NCBI GenBank assembly: GCA_937975645.1
Contig: CALJTV010000036.1
Span: 1-39,621, forward strand
Origin: an uncultured Dehalococcoidia bacterium
GTDB lineage: Bacteria > Chloroflexota > Dehalococcoidia > GIF9 > UBA5629
DNA: 39,621 bases
Reading direction: 5' to 3'
Shown in pieces: positions 31,556-38,310 of this stretch. A program made the translations under genes and the position numbers. Numbering within the stretch: the first letter of the stretch is position 1; each line of letters begins with the position of its first letter. Under the pieces are notes generated by a model. The model was not told the origin of the DNA and ran no database searches. It saw only the letters and a program-made list of their open reading frames with translations.

Positions 31556-32779
31556 ATGTCGTTTGCCATCGGTCTGCGCTGCCGTAAATGTGGTCAGGAA
31601 TACCCGCTGGAACCAATGCGGGTGTGCAACTTCTGCCTCAGTCCGCTGGATGTCGCTTATGATTATAAGGCGATTTATAGGGTAATCAACCGAGACGTGA
31701 TCTCTGGTGGTCCACGCAGCATCTGGCGCTACCGTCATCTGCTGCCAATCGATGGTGAGGCTCTAGACATCGGTACCGGTTTCACCCCACTGTTCAAAGC
31801 CGATAATTTGGGCGAGAGGCTGGGTTTGCGCCACCTCTACATTAAGAACGACTGCCTCAATCCCACATATTCATTTAAAGACAGGGCTGTCTCGGTAGCG
31901 GTGAACAAGGCAAAGGAGTTCGGATTTGATACAGTTGCCTGCGCCTCCACAGGCAACCTCGCTGCCAGCGTGGCTGCCTATGCTGCCAAAGCAAGAATGA
32001 AGGCCTATGTCTTCGTACCGAAAAACGTGGAGACCGGTAAGTTAACCGGTATCGCCATATACAAACCAAATTTGGTCATCGTCGATGGCAGCTATGACGA
32101 TGTCAACAGATTGTGCGCCGAACTCTGCGAAAAATACAACTGGGGGTTTGTCAACATCAATCTCAGGGCTTATTACGCCGAAGGAAGTAAAACAATCGGC
32201 TTTGAAGTGTGTGAGCAACTGAACTGGCAACCACCAGATTGTATAGTAGCTCCTGCTGGCTCCGGACTAATGTTCACTAGGGTATGGAAGGGTATCCAGG
32301 AGTTATCTATGCTAGGACTGATAGGTCCGGTGAATACTCATATGTATCTCACCCAAGCCGCCGGCAGTTCTCCTATAGTACATGCTTTCGAGGTCGGCAG
32401 CCTTCATGTACATCCCGTCACACCCAAGACCCTTGTCTCCTCCATCGCTATCGGCAATCCGGCGGATGGATACTACGCTTTGATGCTAGCCAGACAATCG
32501 GGTGGGGGCGCCATCGGCGTCACTGATGAGGAGGCGATTGAGGGGTTGGAGTTACTGGCTCAAACTGAAGGCATTTTTGCTGAGGCTGCCGGTGGAGTAG
32601 TCATCTCCGGCTTAAAGAAGCTAGCAGCCAGCGGGCTGATCAAGAGCGACCAGCTTGTTGTAGCTCTAATAACTGGTGCTGGACCGCGAACTCAAGAGAC
32701 CGTAACACATGTAGTCCAGCCATTCCAAGTCAAGCCTACTATAGAATCATTCGACCGGGCGGTTCGCATGGCAGTGTAA
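31556..32779 (+). CDS. thrC: Threonine synthase
   Basis: Converts O-phosphohomoserine to threonine. The N-terminal zinc-ribbon-like segment LRCRKCGQEYPLEPMRVCNFC has two CxxC pairs (residues about 9-26). The PLP lysine is in TYSFKDRAV, with CASTGNLAASVAAYAAKA next and a GSG phosphate loop (APAGSGLM). In most threonine synthases SFKDRG is found; here A replaces G. The length of 407 aa is usual. AAGGAGACGGG precedes the ATG. A related fold II enzyme such as cysteate synthase is a less likely alternative. Confidence 0.85.
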   Translation: MSFAIGLRCRKCGQEYPLEPMRVCNFCLSPLDVAYDYKAIYRVINRDVISGGPRSIWRYRHLLPIDGEALDIGTGFTPLFKADNLGERLGLRHLYIKNDCLNPTYSFKDRAVSVAVNKAKEFGFDTVACASTGNLAASVAAYAAKARMKAYVFVPKNVETGKLTGIAIYKPNLVIVDGSYDDVNRLCAELCEKYNWGFVNINLRAYYAEGSKTIGFEVCEQLNWQPPDCIVAPAGSGLMFTRVWKGIQELSMLGLIGPVNTHMYLTQAAGSSPIVHAFEVGSLHVHPVTPKTLVSSIAIGNPADGYYALMLARQSGGGAIGVTDEEAIEGLELLAQTEGIFAEAAGGVVISGLKKLAASGLIKSDQLVVALITGAGPRTQETVTHVVQPFQVKPTIESFDRAVRMAV

Positions 32780-32821
32780 TGCTCGCTTACCCGAATATCG
32801 GTCTAAAACCAGGAGGAGGAA

Positions 32822-33064
32822 ATGGCTAAAAAGCAGTTAATGTTCACCTTTCCCCGTGAGCTAGTTCAAGAACCGATAATTTATCACTTGTCTCACAAAT
32901 TTCGGGTCGTGACCAATATCCGCCGCGCCGATGTCTCCGAGGACCGAGGTTGGGTGGTCCTAGAACTAGAAGGTGAAGAGACGGAAATAGATGCCAGCAT
33001 AGCTTGGGTCAGAGAGAAAGGTGTGAGAGTAGATCCGGTGGTTGGCGATATAGTGGAGGGCTAA
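32822..33064 (+). CDS. NIL domain protein
   Basis: An 80-residue protein consisting of one NIL domain, the ferredoxin-like fold found at the C-terminus of the methionine importer ATPase MetN and in some ferredoxins. The pattern reads LMFTFPRELVQEPIIYHLS, NIRRADVSEDRGWVVLELEG and IDASIAWVREKGVRVDPV. In MetN the domain binds methionine and inhibits transport; a stand-alone copy may sense a sulfur amino acid or bind a carrier. AGGAGGA precedes the ATG. Its stop is followed by the nifS/iscS ATG two bases later, so the two are surely coupled. Confidence 0.9.
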   Translation: MAKKQLMFTFPRELVQEPIIYHLSHKFRVVTNIRRADVSEDRGWVVLELEGEETEIDASIAWVREKGVRVDPVVGDIVEG

Positions 33065-33066
33065 CT

Positions 33067-34227
33067 ATGAAAAGGATATACCTGGACTACGCAGCTACCA
33101 CACCAGTGCACCACGAAGTCTTACAGGCGATGCTGCCATACTTTACCGAGAGCTTTGGCAACCCCTCCAGCATCCATTCCATCGGTCAAGAGGCAAAGCT
33201 AGCAATAGAGCAGGCAAGGGGTAAGATTGCTGAGCTTATTGGTGCCCGAAGCGACGAAATCGTCTTTACCAGCGGTGGCACCGAGGCGGATAATTTCGCC
33301 CTGAAGGGAGTAGCTTTCGCTAATGAGAGCAAAGGCAACCATATAATCACTACTAAGATTGAGCACCACGCAGTTATAGAGACGTGTAAGTTCCTAGAGA
33401 AGCTAGCTTTTAGAGTGACCTACCTGCCGGTAGATGAGTATGGCTTGGTTGACCCAGATGACGTAAGGAAGGCTATTACTAATAAAACCATCCTCATTTC
33501 AGTAATGCACGCCAATAACGAAGTGGGCACCATAGAACCAATAGCTCAAATAGGGAAGATTGCTAAAGAAGCCGGAATCTATTTTCACACTGACGCTGTT
33601 CAGACGGTGGGACACATTCCGGTGAATGTGGATGAACTTGGGGTTGACCTACTAGCAATGTCTGCTCACAAGCTCTATGGACCTAAAGGGGTCGGAGCAC
33701 TTTATATCAGAAAAGGGACTAAGCTGGTCTCCTTTATGCATGGTGGCGAGCAGGAGAGAAGACGACGGGCAAGCACGGAAAATGTTCCCGGTATAGTAGG
33801 CTTCGGCAAAGCTTCAGAACTGGCTCGGCAGGATATGGACGAAGAAGCCAAACGGCTTAGCTATCTTCGGGACAAACTTATCACTGGTCTGCTGGAACGG
33901 ATTGACCATATTAAGCTCAATGGTCACCCCTCAAATAGGCTGCCCAATAATGTGAATATAAGCGTCGATTTTGTCGAAGGAGAGTCAATGCTTCTGAATC
34001 TTGATTTGGAGGGCATCTGTGCCTCTACTGCATCTGCCTGTAGCTCACAAAGCCTTGAACCCTCTCACGTGCTTCTGGCGATGGGGCTCTCCCATGAACA
34101 GGCACACGGCTCCCTGAGGTTCAGTTTAGGGAAATGGACTACCGAAAACGAAATAGAGCATGTCCTGGATGTAATGCCTAGAATTGTCGCTAAGCTCAGG
34201 GCTATGTCGCCACTTTTGAAAAGCTAA
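33067..34227 (+). CDS. iscS: Cysteine desulfurase, NifS/IscS class
   Basis: A 386-residue PLP enzyme that delivers persulfide sulfur to the adjacent IscU scaffold. YLDYAATTPVHHEV, FTSGGTEADNFALKG, EHHAVIETCK, HTDAVQTVGHIPV and the PLP lysine in SAHKLYGPKGVGALY are all present. The catalytic cysteine is in ASACSSQSLEPSHVLLAMG on the mobile loop. The ATG at 33067 directly follows the NIL gene and its GGAGG. It is the second desulfurase in this operon and belongs to a different class from the one at 24648, which suggests division of labour: this one for Fe-S clusters, the other for carrier proteins. Confidence 0.93.
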   Translation: MKRIYLDYAATTPVHHEVLQAMLPYFTESFGNPSSIHSIGQEAKLAIEQARGKIAELIGARSDEIVFTSGGTEADNFALKGVAFANESKGNHIITTKIEHHAVIETCKFLEKLAFRVTYLPVDEYGLVDPDDVRKAITNKTILISVMHANNEVGTIEPIAQIGKIAKEAGIYFHTDAVQTVGHIPVNVDELGVDLLAMSAHKLYGPKGVGALYIRKGTKLVSFMHGGEQERRRRASTENVPGIVGFGKASELARQDMDEEAKRLSYLRDKLITGLLERIDHIKLNGHPSNRLPNNVNISVDFVEGESMLLNLDLEGICASTASACSSQSLEPSHVLLAMGLSHEQAHGSLRFSLGKWTTENEIEHVLDVMPRIVAKLRAMSPLLKS

Positions 34228-34243
34228 AGTGGGGAAAAGAAAC

Positions 34244-35704
34244 ATGCGCGATGTATGGTCACTATATAGCAAGAAGGTGATGGAGCACTTTAGGAACCCT
34301 AGAAACGTGGGGGATATGGAAAATCCTGATGGCGTAGGACATGCGGGTAACCCGGTTTGCGGCGACATCATGGAGCTTTATATTAAGGTAAATAATGGGA
34401 CCATTACCGATGCCAAATTTAAGACCTTCGGCTGTGGTGCTGCCATTGCCACCAGTTCCATGGTTACTGAAATGGTGAAAGGGAAAACTATTGAAGAAGC
34501 GCTGACAATTTCCAACCGCATGGTAGTTGAAGCCCTGGATGGACTGCCCCCAATCAAGATACACTGCTCAGTTCTAGCCGAAGAAGCGCTCAAATCGGCT
34601 ATCGAAGACTACCTCGCAAAAAAAGGAGGAGAAAGGATGACGTCAGTGATGGACATCCCCGATATCGGTAAGATCTCCCCCGATATTTTTAATGAACTGA
34701 TTTTCCCCCGTCTGGGGGCTAAAAGTGCCCAGATTTTGGTAGCACCTCAGCACGGGGTAGATGTGGGCATAGCAGAAATTGGTGATAAGGCAGTATCATT
34801 CACCTGCGACCCAGTCTTCATTGTTCCGGAGTATGGCTGGGAGAAAGCTGCCTGGTTTGCAATTCATATCCTTGCGTCTGACGCAGTCACCTGTGGGTTA
34901 AAGCCCAAATTTCTATCGATAGATCTAAACCTGCCTATGGAGATGACTAAACAACAACTTGAAGTAGTCTGGAACACCATGCACCGGGAATGCGAGCGAC
35001 TCGGGATCTCGGTCATTTGTGGACATACTGGCAGATACGAAAATTGCCACTATCCAATGGTGGGCGGGGCTACTGTAATCGGGATTGGAAATAAAGATGA
35101 ATACATTACCCCAAAGATGGTAGAGGCAGGAGACGAGATAATCATTACCAAGGGCCCAGCTATCGAAGCAACCGGCATACTTGCTACTATGTTCCCACAT
35201 TTGATCGAGAAAGAATTCGGCAGAGAGTTCTGCCACAAGGCGCAGCAGATATTTTATAAAATGACAGTCGTGGATGATGCCATGACAGCGGTGACCGTTG
35301 GCATCAGAAACAACGGTGTCACCGCAATGCATGACGCTACTGAATGCGGGGTATGGGGAGGCCTATATGAACTGGCTCAGGCGGCTGGACTTGGCATAAG
35401 GGTAGAAAAGAGACAGATTGTAGTTGAGGAATGTGTCGAAGATATATGCCATTATTTTGGCATTGACCCTTATGCCTCGATAAGCGAAGGCACCCTAATT
35501 ATTGCCTGTAAAAAACACAAGTCCAAAGCAGTGGTTAGGACACTACAAGAAAGAGGCATCAAATGCTCAGTGGTCGGCGAGTTTACCCATCCTGAACAAG
35601 GTATGGTATTGCTCGACGGTGGTAAAGAAAGTACCCTCCAGCACCCAAGAGTAGACCCTTTCTGGAAAGCCTTCTATCAGGCACTGGAGCGCAAAACTAG
35701 CTGA
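34244..35704 (+). CDS. IscU-type Fe-S scaffold read in one frame with an AIR-synthase/HypE-like domain
   Basis: As given, one reading frame of 486 aa. Residues 1-131 are a complete IscU: the three cluster cysteines are in NPVCGDIM, FGCGAAIATSSM and LPPIKIHCSVLAEEAL, and the domain ends EDYLAKK, where IscU proteins normally stop. The frame then continues through GGER into a PurM/HypE-like domain (see 34637). The joint falls on seven A residues (34618-34624). With six A the IscU frame would end EDYLAKKEEKG with a TGA overlapping the next ATG, a normal ATGA gene junction. So it is either a real fusion, a site of slippage, or a single-base error. Start ATG 34244 chosen over GTG 34229 by IscU alignment. 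Confidence 0.8.
   Translation: MRDVWSLYSKKVMEHFRNPRNVGDMENPDGVGHAGNPVCGDIMELYIKVNNGTITDAKFKTFGCGAAIATSSMVTEMVKGKTIEEALTISNRMVVEALDGLPPIKIHCSVLAEEALKSAIEDYLAKKGGERMTSVMDIPDIGKISPDIFNELIFPRLGAKSAQILVAPQHGVDVGIAEIGDKAVSFTCDPVFIVPEYGWEKAAWFAIHILASDAVTCGLKPKFLSIDLNLPMEMTKQQLEVVWNTMHRECERLGISVICGHTGRYENCHYPMVGGATVIGIGNKDEYITPKMVEAGDEIIITKGPAIEATGILATMFPHLIEKEFGREFCHKAQQIFYKMTVVDDAMTAVTVGIRNNGVTAMHDATECGVWGGLYELAQAAGLGIRVEKRQIVVEECVEDICHYFGIDPYASISEGTLIIACKKHKSKAVVRTLQERGIKCSVVGEFTHPEQGMVLLDGGKESTLQHPRVDPFWKAFYQALERKTS
34618..34639 (+). promoter_or_regulatory. A7 tract, internal ribosome binding site and start codon
   Basis: Seven consecutive A (34618-34624) followed by GGAGGAGAAAGG and ATG (34637-34639), all inside the open frame. 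In the zero frame the tract is read gcA-AAA-AAA, an arrangement prone to slippage. Loss of one A produces a stop TGA at 34638-34640 overlapping the ATG. Confidence 0.6.
34637..35704 (+). CDS. AIR-synthase-related protein (HypE/PurM/SelD superfamily), with own internal start
   Basis: The downstream half, 355 aa from an internal ATG at 34637 that has AAAGGAGGAGAAAGG directly upstream, a near-ideal ribosome binding site. The fold is that of ATP-dependent PurM/HypE/ThiL/SelD enzymes: VDVGIAEIGDKAVSFTCDP, FAIHILASDAVTCGLKPKF, GHTGRYE, TKGPAIEATGILATMFP and HDATECGVWGGLYELAQAAG. It lacks the C-terminal Cys tail by which true HypE makes thiocyanate, so it is not the hydrogenase maturase. Substrate is unknown. 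It may be made both as a fusion with IscU and on its own. Adjacent IscS/IscU suggests a task in sulfur or selenium activation. Confidence 0.8.
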   Translation: MTSVMDIPDIGKISPDIFNELIFPRLGAKSAQILVAPQHGVDVGIAEIGDKAVSFTCDPVFIVPEYGWEKAAWFAIHILASDAVTCGLKPKFLSIDLNLPMEMTKQQLEVVWNTMHRECERLGISVICGHTGRYENCHYPMVGGATVIGIGNKDEYITPKMVEAGDEIIITKGPAIEATGILATMFPHLIEKEFGREFCHKAQQIFYKMTVVDDAMTAVTVGIRNNGVTAMHDATECGVWGGLYELAQAAGLGIRVEKRQIVVEECVEDICHYFGIDPYASISEGTLIIACKKHKSKAVVRTLQERGIKCSVVGEFTHPEQGMVLLDGGKESTLQHPRVDPFWKAFYQALERKTS

Positions 35705-35744
35705 CACTCGTCTCGCCCCTCTATAGAGATAACAAACACCCGGT

Positions 35745-35773
35745 TCGACCACAACCTTGAAGAAGAATATAAT
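35745..35773 (+). promoter_or_regulatory. Promoter of MOSC-fdhD-nadA-cutA
   Basis: TCGACC (35745-35750), a 17-bp spacer and a consensus TATAAT (35768-35773). Transcription should start near 35780, 19 nt before the TTG start chosen for the MOSC gene. This separates the last four plus-strand genes from the sulfur operon. Confidence 0.55.
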
Positions 35774-35798
35774 TATACACAAAAAGGGTGTATTGATA

Positions 35799-36251
35799 TT
35801 GAAGCAAAGCACTTCGGGGAAGATAATCGCCGTCTGTCGTAGCGACGAGAAGGGTACTAGAAAGCGGGACATCGGAGTAGGGGTGCTCAATGCCGGCTTC
35901 GGTCTCGTGGGCGATGCCCATGCTGACAGCGCTACGCACCGCCAAGTAAGCCTGCTGGCTATGGAAAGCATCGAAAAGATGCGTGCCTTGGGTCTCGAGG
36001 TCAACCCTGGGGACTTCGCTGAAAACTTGACCACCGAGGGCATCGACCTGCTGTCACTGCCCATAGGTACCAGACTCCGTATAGGTAAAGAAGTGCTTCT
36101 GGAAATCACTCAAATAGGGAAAGAATGCCATAGCGGCTGTGCCGTCTTCCAACAGGTGGGTAAATGTGTCATGCCTGAGGATGGCGTGTTTGCCCGCGTG
36201 CTTAGCGGCGGTACCGTGAAGGCAGGCGATGAGATAAGGATAGAGGGATGA
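35799..36251 (+). CDS. MOSC domain protein
   Basis: A 150-residue protein with a MOSC (molybdenum cofactor sulfurase C-terminal) fold: GKIIAVCRSDEKGTRK, GFGLVGDAHADS, HRQVSLLAMESIEKM and NPGDFAENLTTEGIDLLSLPIGTRL. The conserved cysteine is in TQIGKECHSGCAVF. MOSC proteins transfer sulfur or handle molybdenum cofactor. TTG 35799 is used, because AAGGGTG lies 9 bp before it and the promoter -10 box lies upstream; a TTG at 35757 would precede the transcript start. It overlaps fdhD by ATGA, which fits a shared role in formate-dehydrogenase cofactor maturation. Confidence 0.85.
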   Translation: MKQSTSGKIIAVCRSDEKGTRKRDIGVGVLNAGFGLVGDAHADSATHRQVSLLAMESIEKMRALGLEVNPGDFAENLTTEGIDLLSLPIGTRLRIGKEVLLEITQIGKECHSGCAVFQQVGKCVMPEDGVFARVLSGGTVKAGDEIRIEG

Positions 36252-37051
36252 CCGCCGCCATCACTGAAACAGTTAGAATCTTAAAGATAAACGGTGAAAA
36301 ACACGAGCACCGTGAGGACATTGTGGTCACGGAGTCTTCCCTGACCATAGTGCTTAACGGCGAGGAACTGGTCACCCTGGTCTGCTCTCCTCAGCACCTG
36401 GACTACCTTGCTATCGGTTTCCTCGCCTCGGAAGGGCTGGTCTGGGGAAAAGAGGATATAAAGAAGATATCAGTCGATGAGTGCAGCGGCGTGGTGCAGG
36501 TAAATACCACTGTCGAGCCAGATGCAGCTCCCAGGGCTATATTCAAGCGCCTTATCACCTCAAGTTGCGGGCAGAGTGCTGCACCTTACGGCAGAGGTGG
36601 AATGCCGTCGAGTAGGATAATCTCAGCAGCCACAGTATCGCCAGTGGAGGTCTTTGTCCTAATGAAGAAGTTCCAGCAGCACTGCACCATATTCAGAGAA
36701 ACGGGCGGCGTCCATGCCGCCGCCTTGTGTGACAGAAAGGAGATACTGGTCTTCCACGAGGATATCGGCAGGCACAACGCCATAGACAAAGTATTGGGAC
36801 AATGCCTAGTCGACAACATAGCTACCCAAGACAAGCTGTTACTCACCAGCGGCAGGATGTCTTCCGAAGTGGTGCTGAAAGCCGCCCGCCGCAATATCCC
36901 ACTGCTCATTTCCAAATCACCACCGACCAGCCTGGCGGTGGCAATGGCTAATGACCTCGGCATCACTATCATCGGGTTTGTCCGCGGGCAGCACATGAAC
37001 ATTTACGCCAACGAATGGAGGGTGACCAGCGATGAGGGACCGCGAAACTAA
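36248..37051 (+). CDS. fdhD: Formate dehydrogenase accessory sulfurtransferase FdhD
   Basis: A 267-residue protein which in E. coli carries sulfur from IscS to the molybdenum/tungsten cofactor of formate dehydrogenase. DIVVTESSLTIVLNGEEL, LDYLAIGFLASEGLV, GGVHAAAL, HEDIGRHNAIDKVLG and LLTSGRMSSEVVLKAARRNIP are diagnostic. The sulfur-carrying CxxC is here CGQS (TSSCGQSA), so only the first Cys is retained. The desulfurase iscS is upstream in the same window. Its end overlaps nadA by 20 bp. Confidence 0.93.
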   Translation: MTAAITETVRILKINGEKHEHREDIVVTESSLTIVLNGEELVTLVCSPQHLDYLAIGFLASEGLVWGKEDIKKISVDECSGVVQVNTTVEPDAAPRAIFKRLITSSCGQSAAPYGRGGMPSSRIISAATVSPVEVFVLMKKFQQHCTIFRETGGVHAAALCDRKEILVFHEDIGRHNAIDKVLGQCLVDNIATQDKLLLTSGRMSSEVVLKAARRNIPLLISKSPPTSLAVAMANDLGITIIGFVRGQHMNIYANEWRVTSDEGPRN

Positions 37052-37955
37052 ACTGATAGATGACATTATGGAGCTCAAGGAAAAGCGGCGGGCAGTAATT
37101 CTCGCCCATAATTACCAGCTCGGGGAGATACAGGATATCGCGGATTTTGTTGGCGACTCGCTTGAGCTTAGCCAAAATGCTGCCCAGACTGATGCCAAGG
37201 TGATAGTGTTCTGTGGCGTGCATTTTATGGCGGAGACAGCTTCTATCCTCTGCCCCGATAAGACCGTGCTTCTGCCCGATTTAAACGCTGGCTGCCCCAT
37301 GGCAAACATGATCACCGCTGAGCAACTGGTGGAGGAGAAAAAGAAACACCCAAAAGCCACCGTGGTATGTTATGTAAACTCGACAGCGGCAGTAAAGGCT
37401 GAGTCAGATATCTGCTGCACCTCAGCGAATGCCATCAGAGTGGTGGAAAGCGTGCCTGGGGATGACATCCTGTTCATCCCCGACCAGTACCTGGGACATT
37501 ACGTCTCTACAAAAACGAACAAAAACCTGGTCCTCTGGCCTGGCTTCTGCCCTACACATGCCCGCATCCTCCCCGAACATATCGCTAGGCTGAAGCAAGA
37601 GCACCCTGATGCCAAGGTGGTCGTCCACCCTGAATGTCGCCCCGGCGTCATCGCCATGGCTGATGAGGTGCTCAGCACTGGAGGCATGGTCAGATACGCC
37701 CGCAGCCAGGACTTCCACGAAATGATAGTCGGTACCGAAATAGGCATCGTCCATCGTCTGAGGAAGGAAAACCCGGGGAAAAGATTCATACCGGTCTCCG
37801 AGCAGGCGGTCTGCCCCAATATGAAACTCATCACCCTGGAAAAGGTGCTATGGTCACTAGAGGAGCTGTTCCCGGAGGTAACAGTGCCTGAAGAAATACG
37901 TGCTAAGGCAAAGCGAGCAGTAGACAGAATGCTGGAGGTGAGCCGCAGCGGATGA
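37032..37955 (+). CDS. nadA: Quinolinate synthase
   Basis: A [4Fe-4S] enzyme of NAD synthesis that condenses iminoaspartate with dihydroxyacetone phosphate. AVILAHNYQLGEIQDIADFVGDSL is the N-terminal signature. The three cluster cysteines are in VFCGVHFMAE, WPGFCPTHARI and AVCPNMK, and HPECRP is an additional conserved block. The 307-aa length matches the short NadA type. nadB and nadC are not in the window. Its place after fdhD fits a theme of enzymes depending on sulfur or Fe-S supply. Confidence 0.95.
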   Translation: MRDRETKLIDDIMELKEKRRAVILAHNYQLGEIQDIADFVGDSLELSQNAAQTDAKVIVFCGVHFMAETASILCPDKTVLLPDLNAGCPMANMITAEQLVEEKKKHPKATVVCYVNSTAAVKAESDICCTSANAIRVVESVPGDDILFIPDQYLGHYVSTKTNKNLVLWPGFCPTHARILPEHIARLKQEHPDAKVVVHPECRPGVIAMADEVLSTGGMVRYARSQDFHEMIVGTEIGIVHRLRKENPGKRFIPVSEQAVCPNMKLITLEKVLWSLEELFPEVTVPEEIRAKAKRAVDRMLEVSRSG

Positions 37956-38278
37956 GAGGCACGGGCAAATTTGTCGTCTTTATCACCACCCCGGGCTACG
38001 AAGAGGCAGAGAGGATAGCCAGCCTACTTCTGGAAAAGCGCATGGCCGCCTGTACCAATATCGTGCCCAAGGTCTTCTCAGCCTACTGGTGGCAGGGGAA
38101 CATCGAGAGGTCTGAGGAGAGCTTGCTCATCATAAAGACAAGGGAGGAACTCGTCCCCGACCTCATTAGTCTGGTGAAGCAAGCCCACAGTTATACTGTT
38201 CCCGAGATAATCGCCCTGCCCATCACCAGCGGCAACCCTGACTACCTAGACTGGGTAGACACCGAGACCGGCAAGTGA
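37952..38278 (+). CDS. cutA: CutA1-type divalent cation tolerance protein
   Basis: A 108-residue trimeric ferredoxin-like protein. VVFITTPGYEEAERIASLLLEKRMAACTNIVP, SAYWWQGNIERSEESLLIIKTR and HSYTVPEIIALPI are the standard blocks. The family is linked to copper/divalent metal tolerance, though its exact role is not settled. It overlaps the nadA stop (ATGA) and ends the operon. Confidence 0.93.
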   Translation: MRGTGKFVVFITTPGYEEAERIASLLLEKRMAACTNIVPKVFSAYWWQGNIERSEESLLIIKTREELVPDLISLVKQAHSYTVPEIIALPITSGNPDYLDWVDTETGK

Positions 38279-38301
38279 TATGCGGTCGATCGAGCGCATA
38301 T
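38278..38301. other. 24-bp near-perfect palindrome between cutA and recN
   Basis: ATATGCG (38278-38284) and CGCATAT (38295-38301) flank TCGATCGA, with a single G/G mismatch on each side of the centre, so all 24 bases but one pair are self-complementary. It overlaps the cutA stop. No T-run follows on either strand, but its position between convergent genes suits a transcript end signal. Confidence 0.45.
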
Positions 38302-38310
38302 GAAAAGGCG

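Noticed and set aside
34637..35704. Identification as HypE hydrogenase maturase
   Set aside because: The fold matches, but the C-terminus ends QALERKTS without the terminal Cys motif that HypE needs, and no hydrogenase genes are nearby.
35742..35748. GGTTCGA resembling a tRNA T-loop
   Set aside because: No pairing arms, anticodon stem or acceptor stem can be drawn around it; it lies in the -35 region of a promoter.
35757..35798. Upstream start (TTG 35757) for the MOSC gene
   Set aside because: It lies before the TATAAT at 35768-35773 and would be untranscribed from this promoter; TTG 35799 has AAGGGTG at good spacing.
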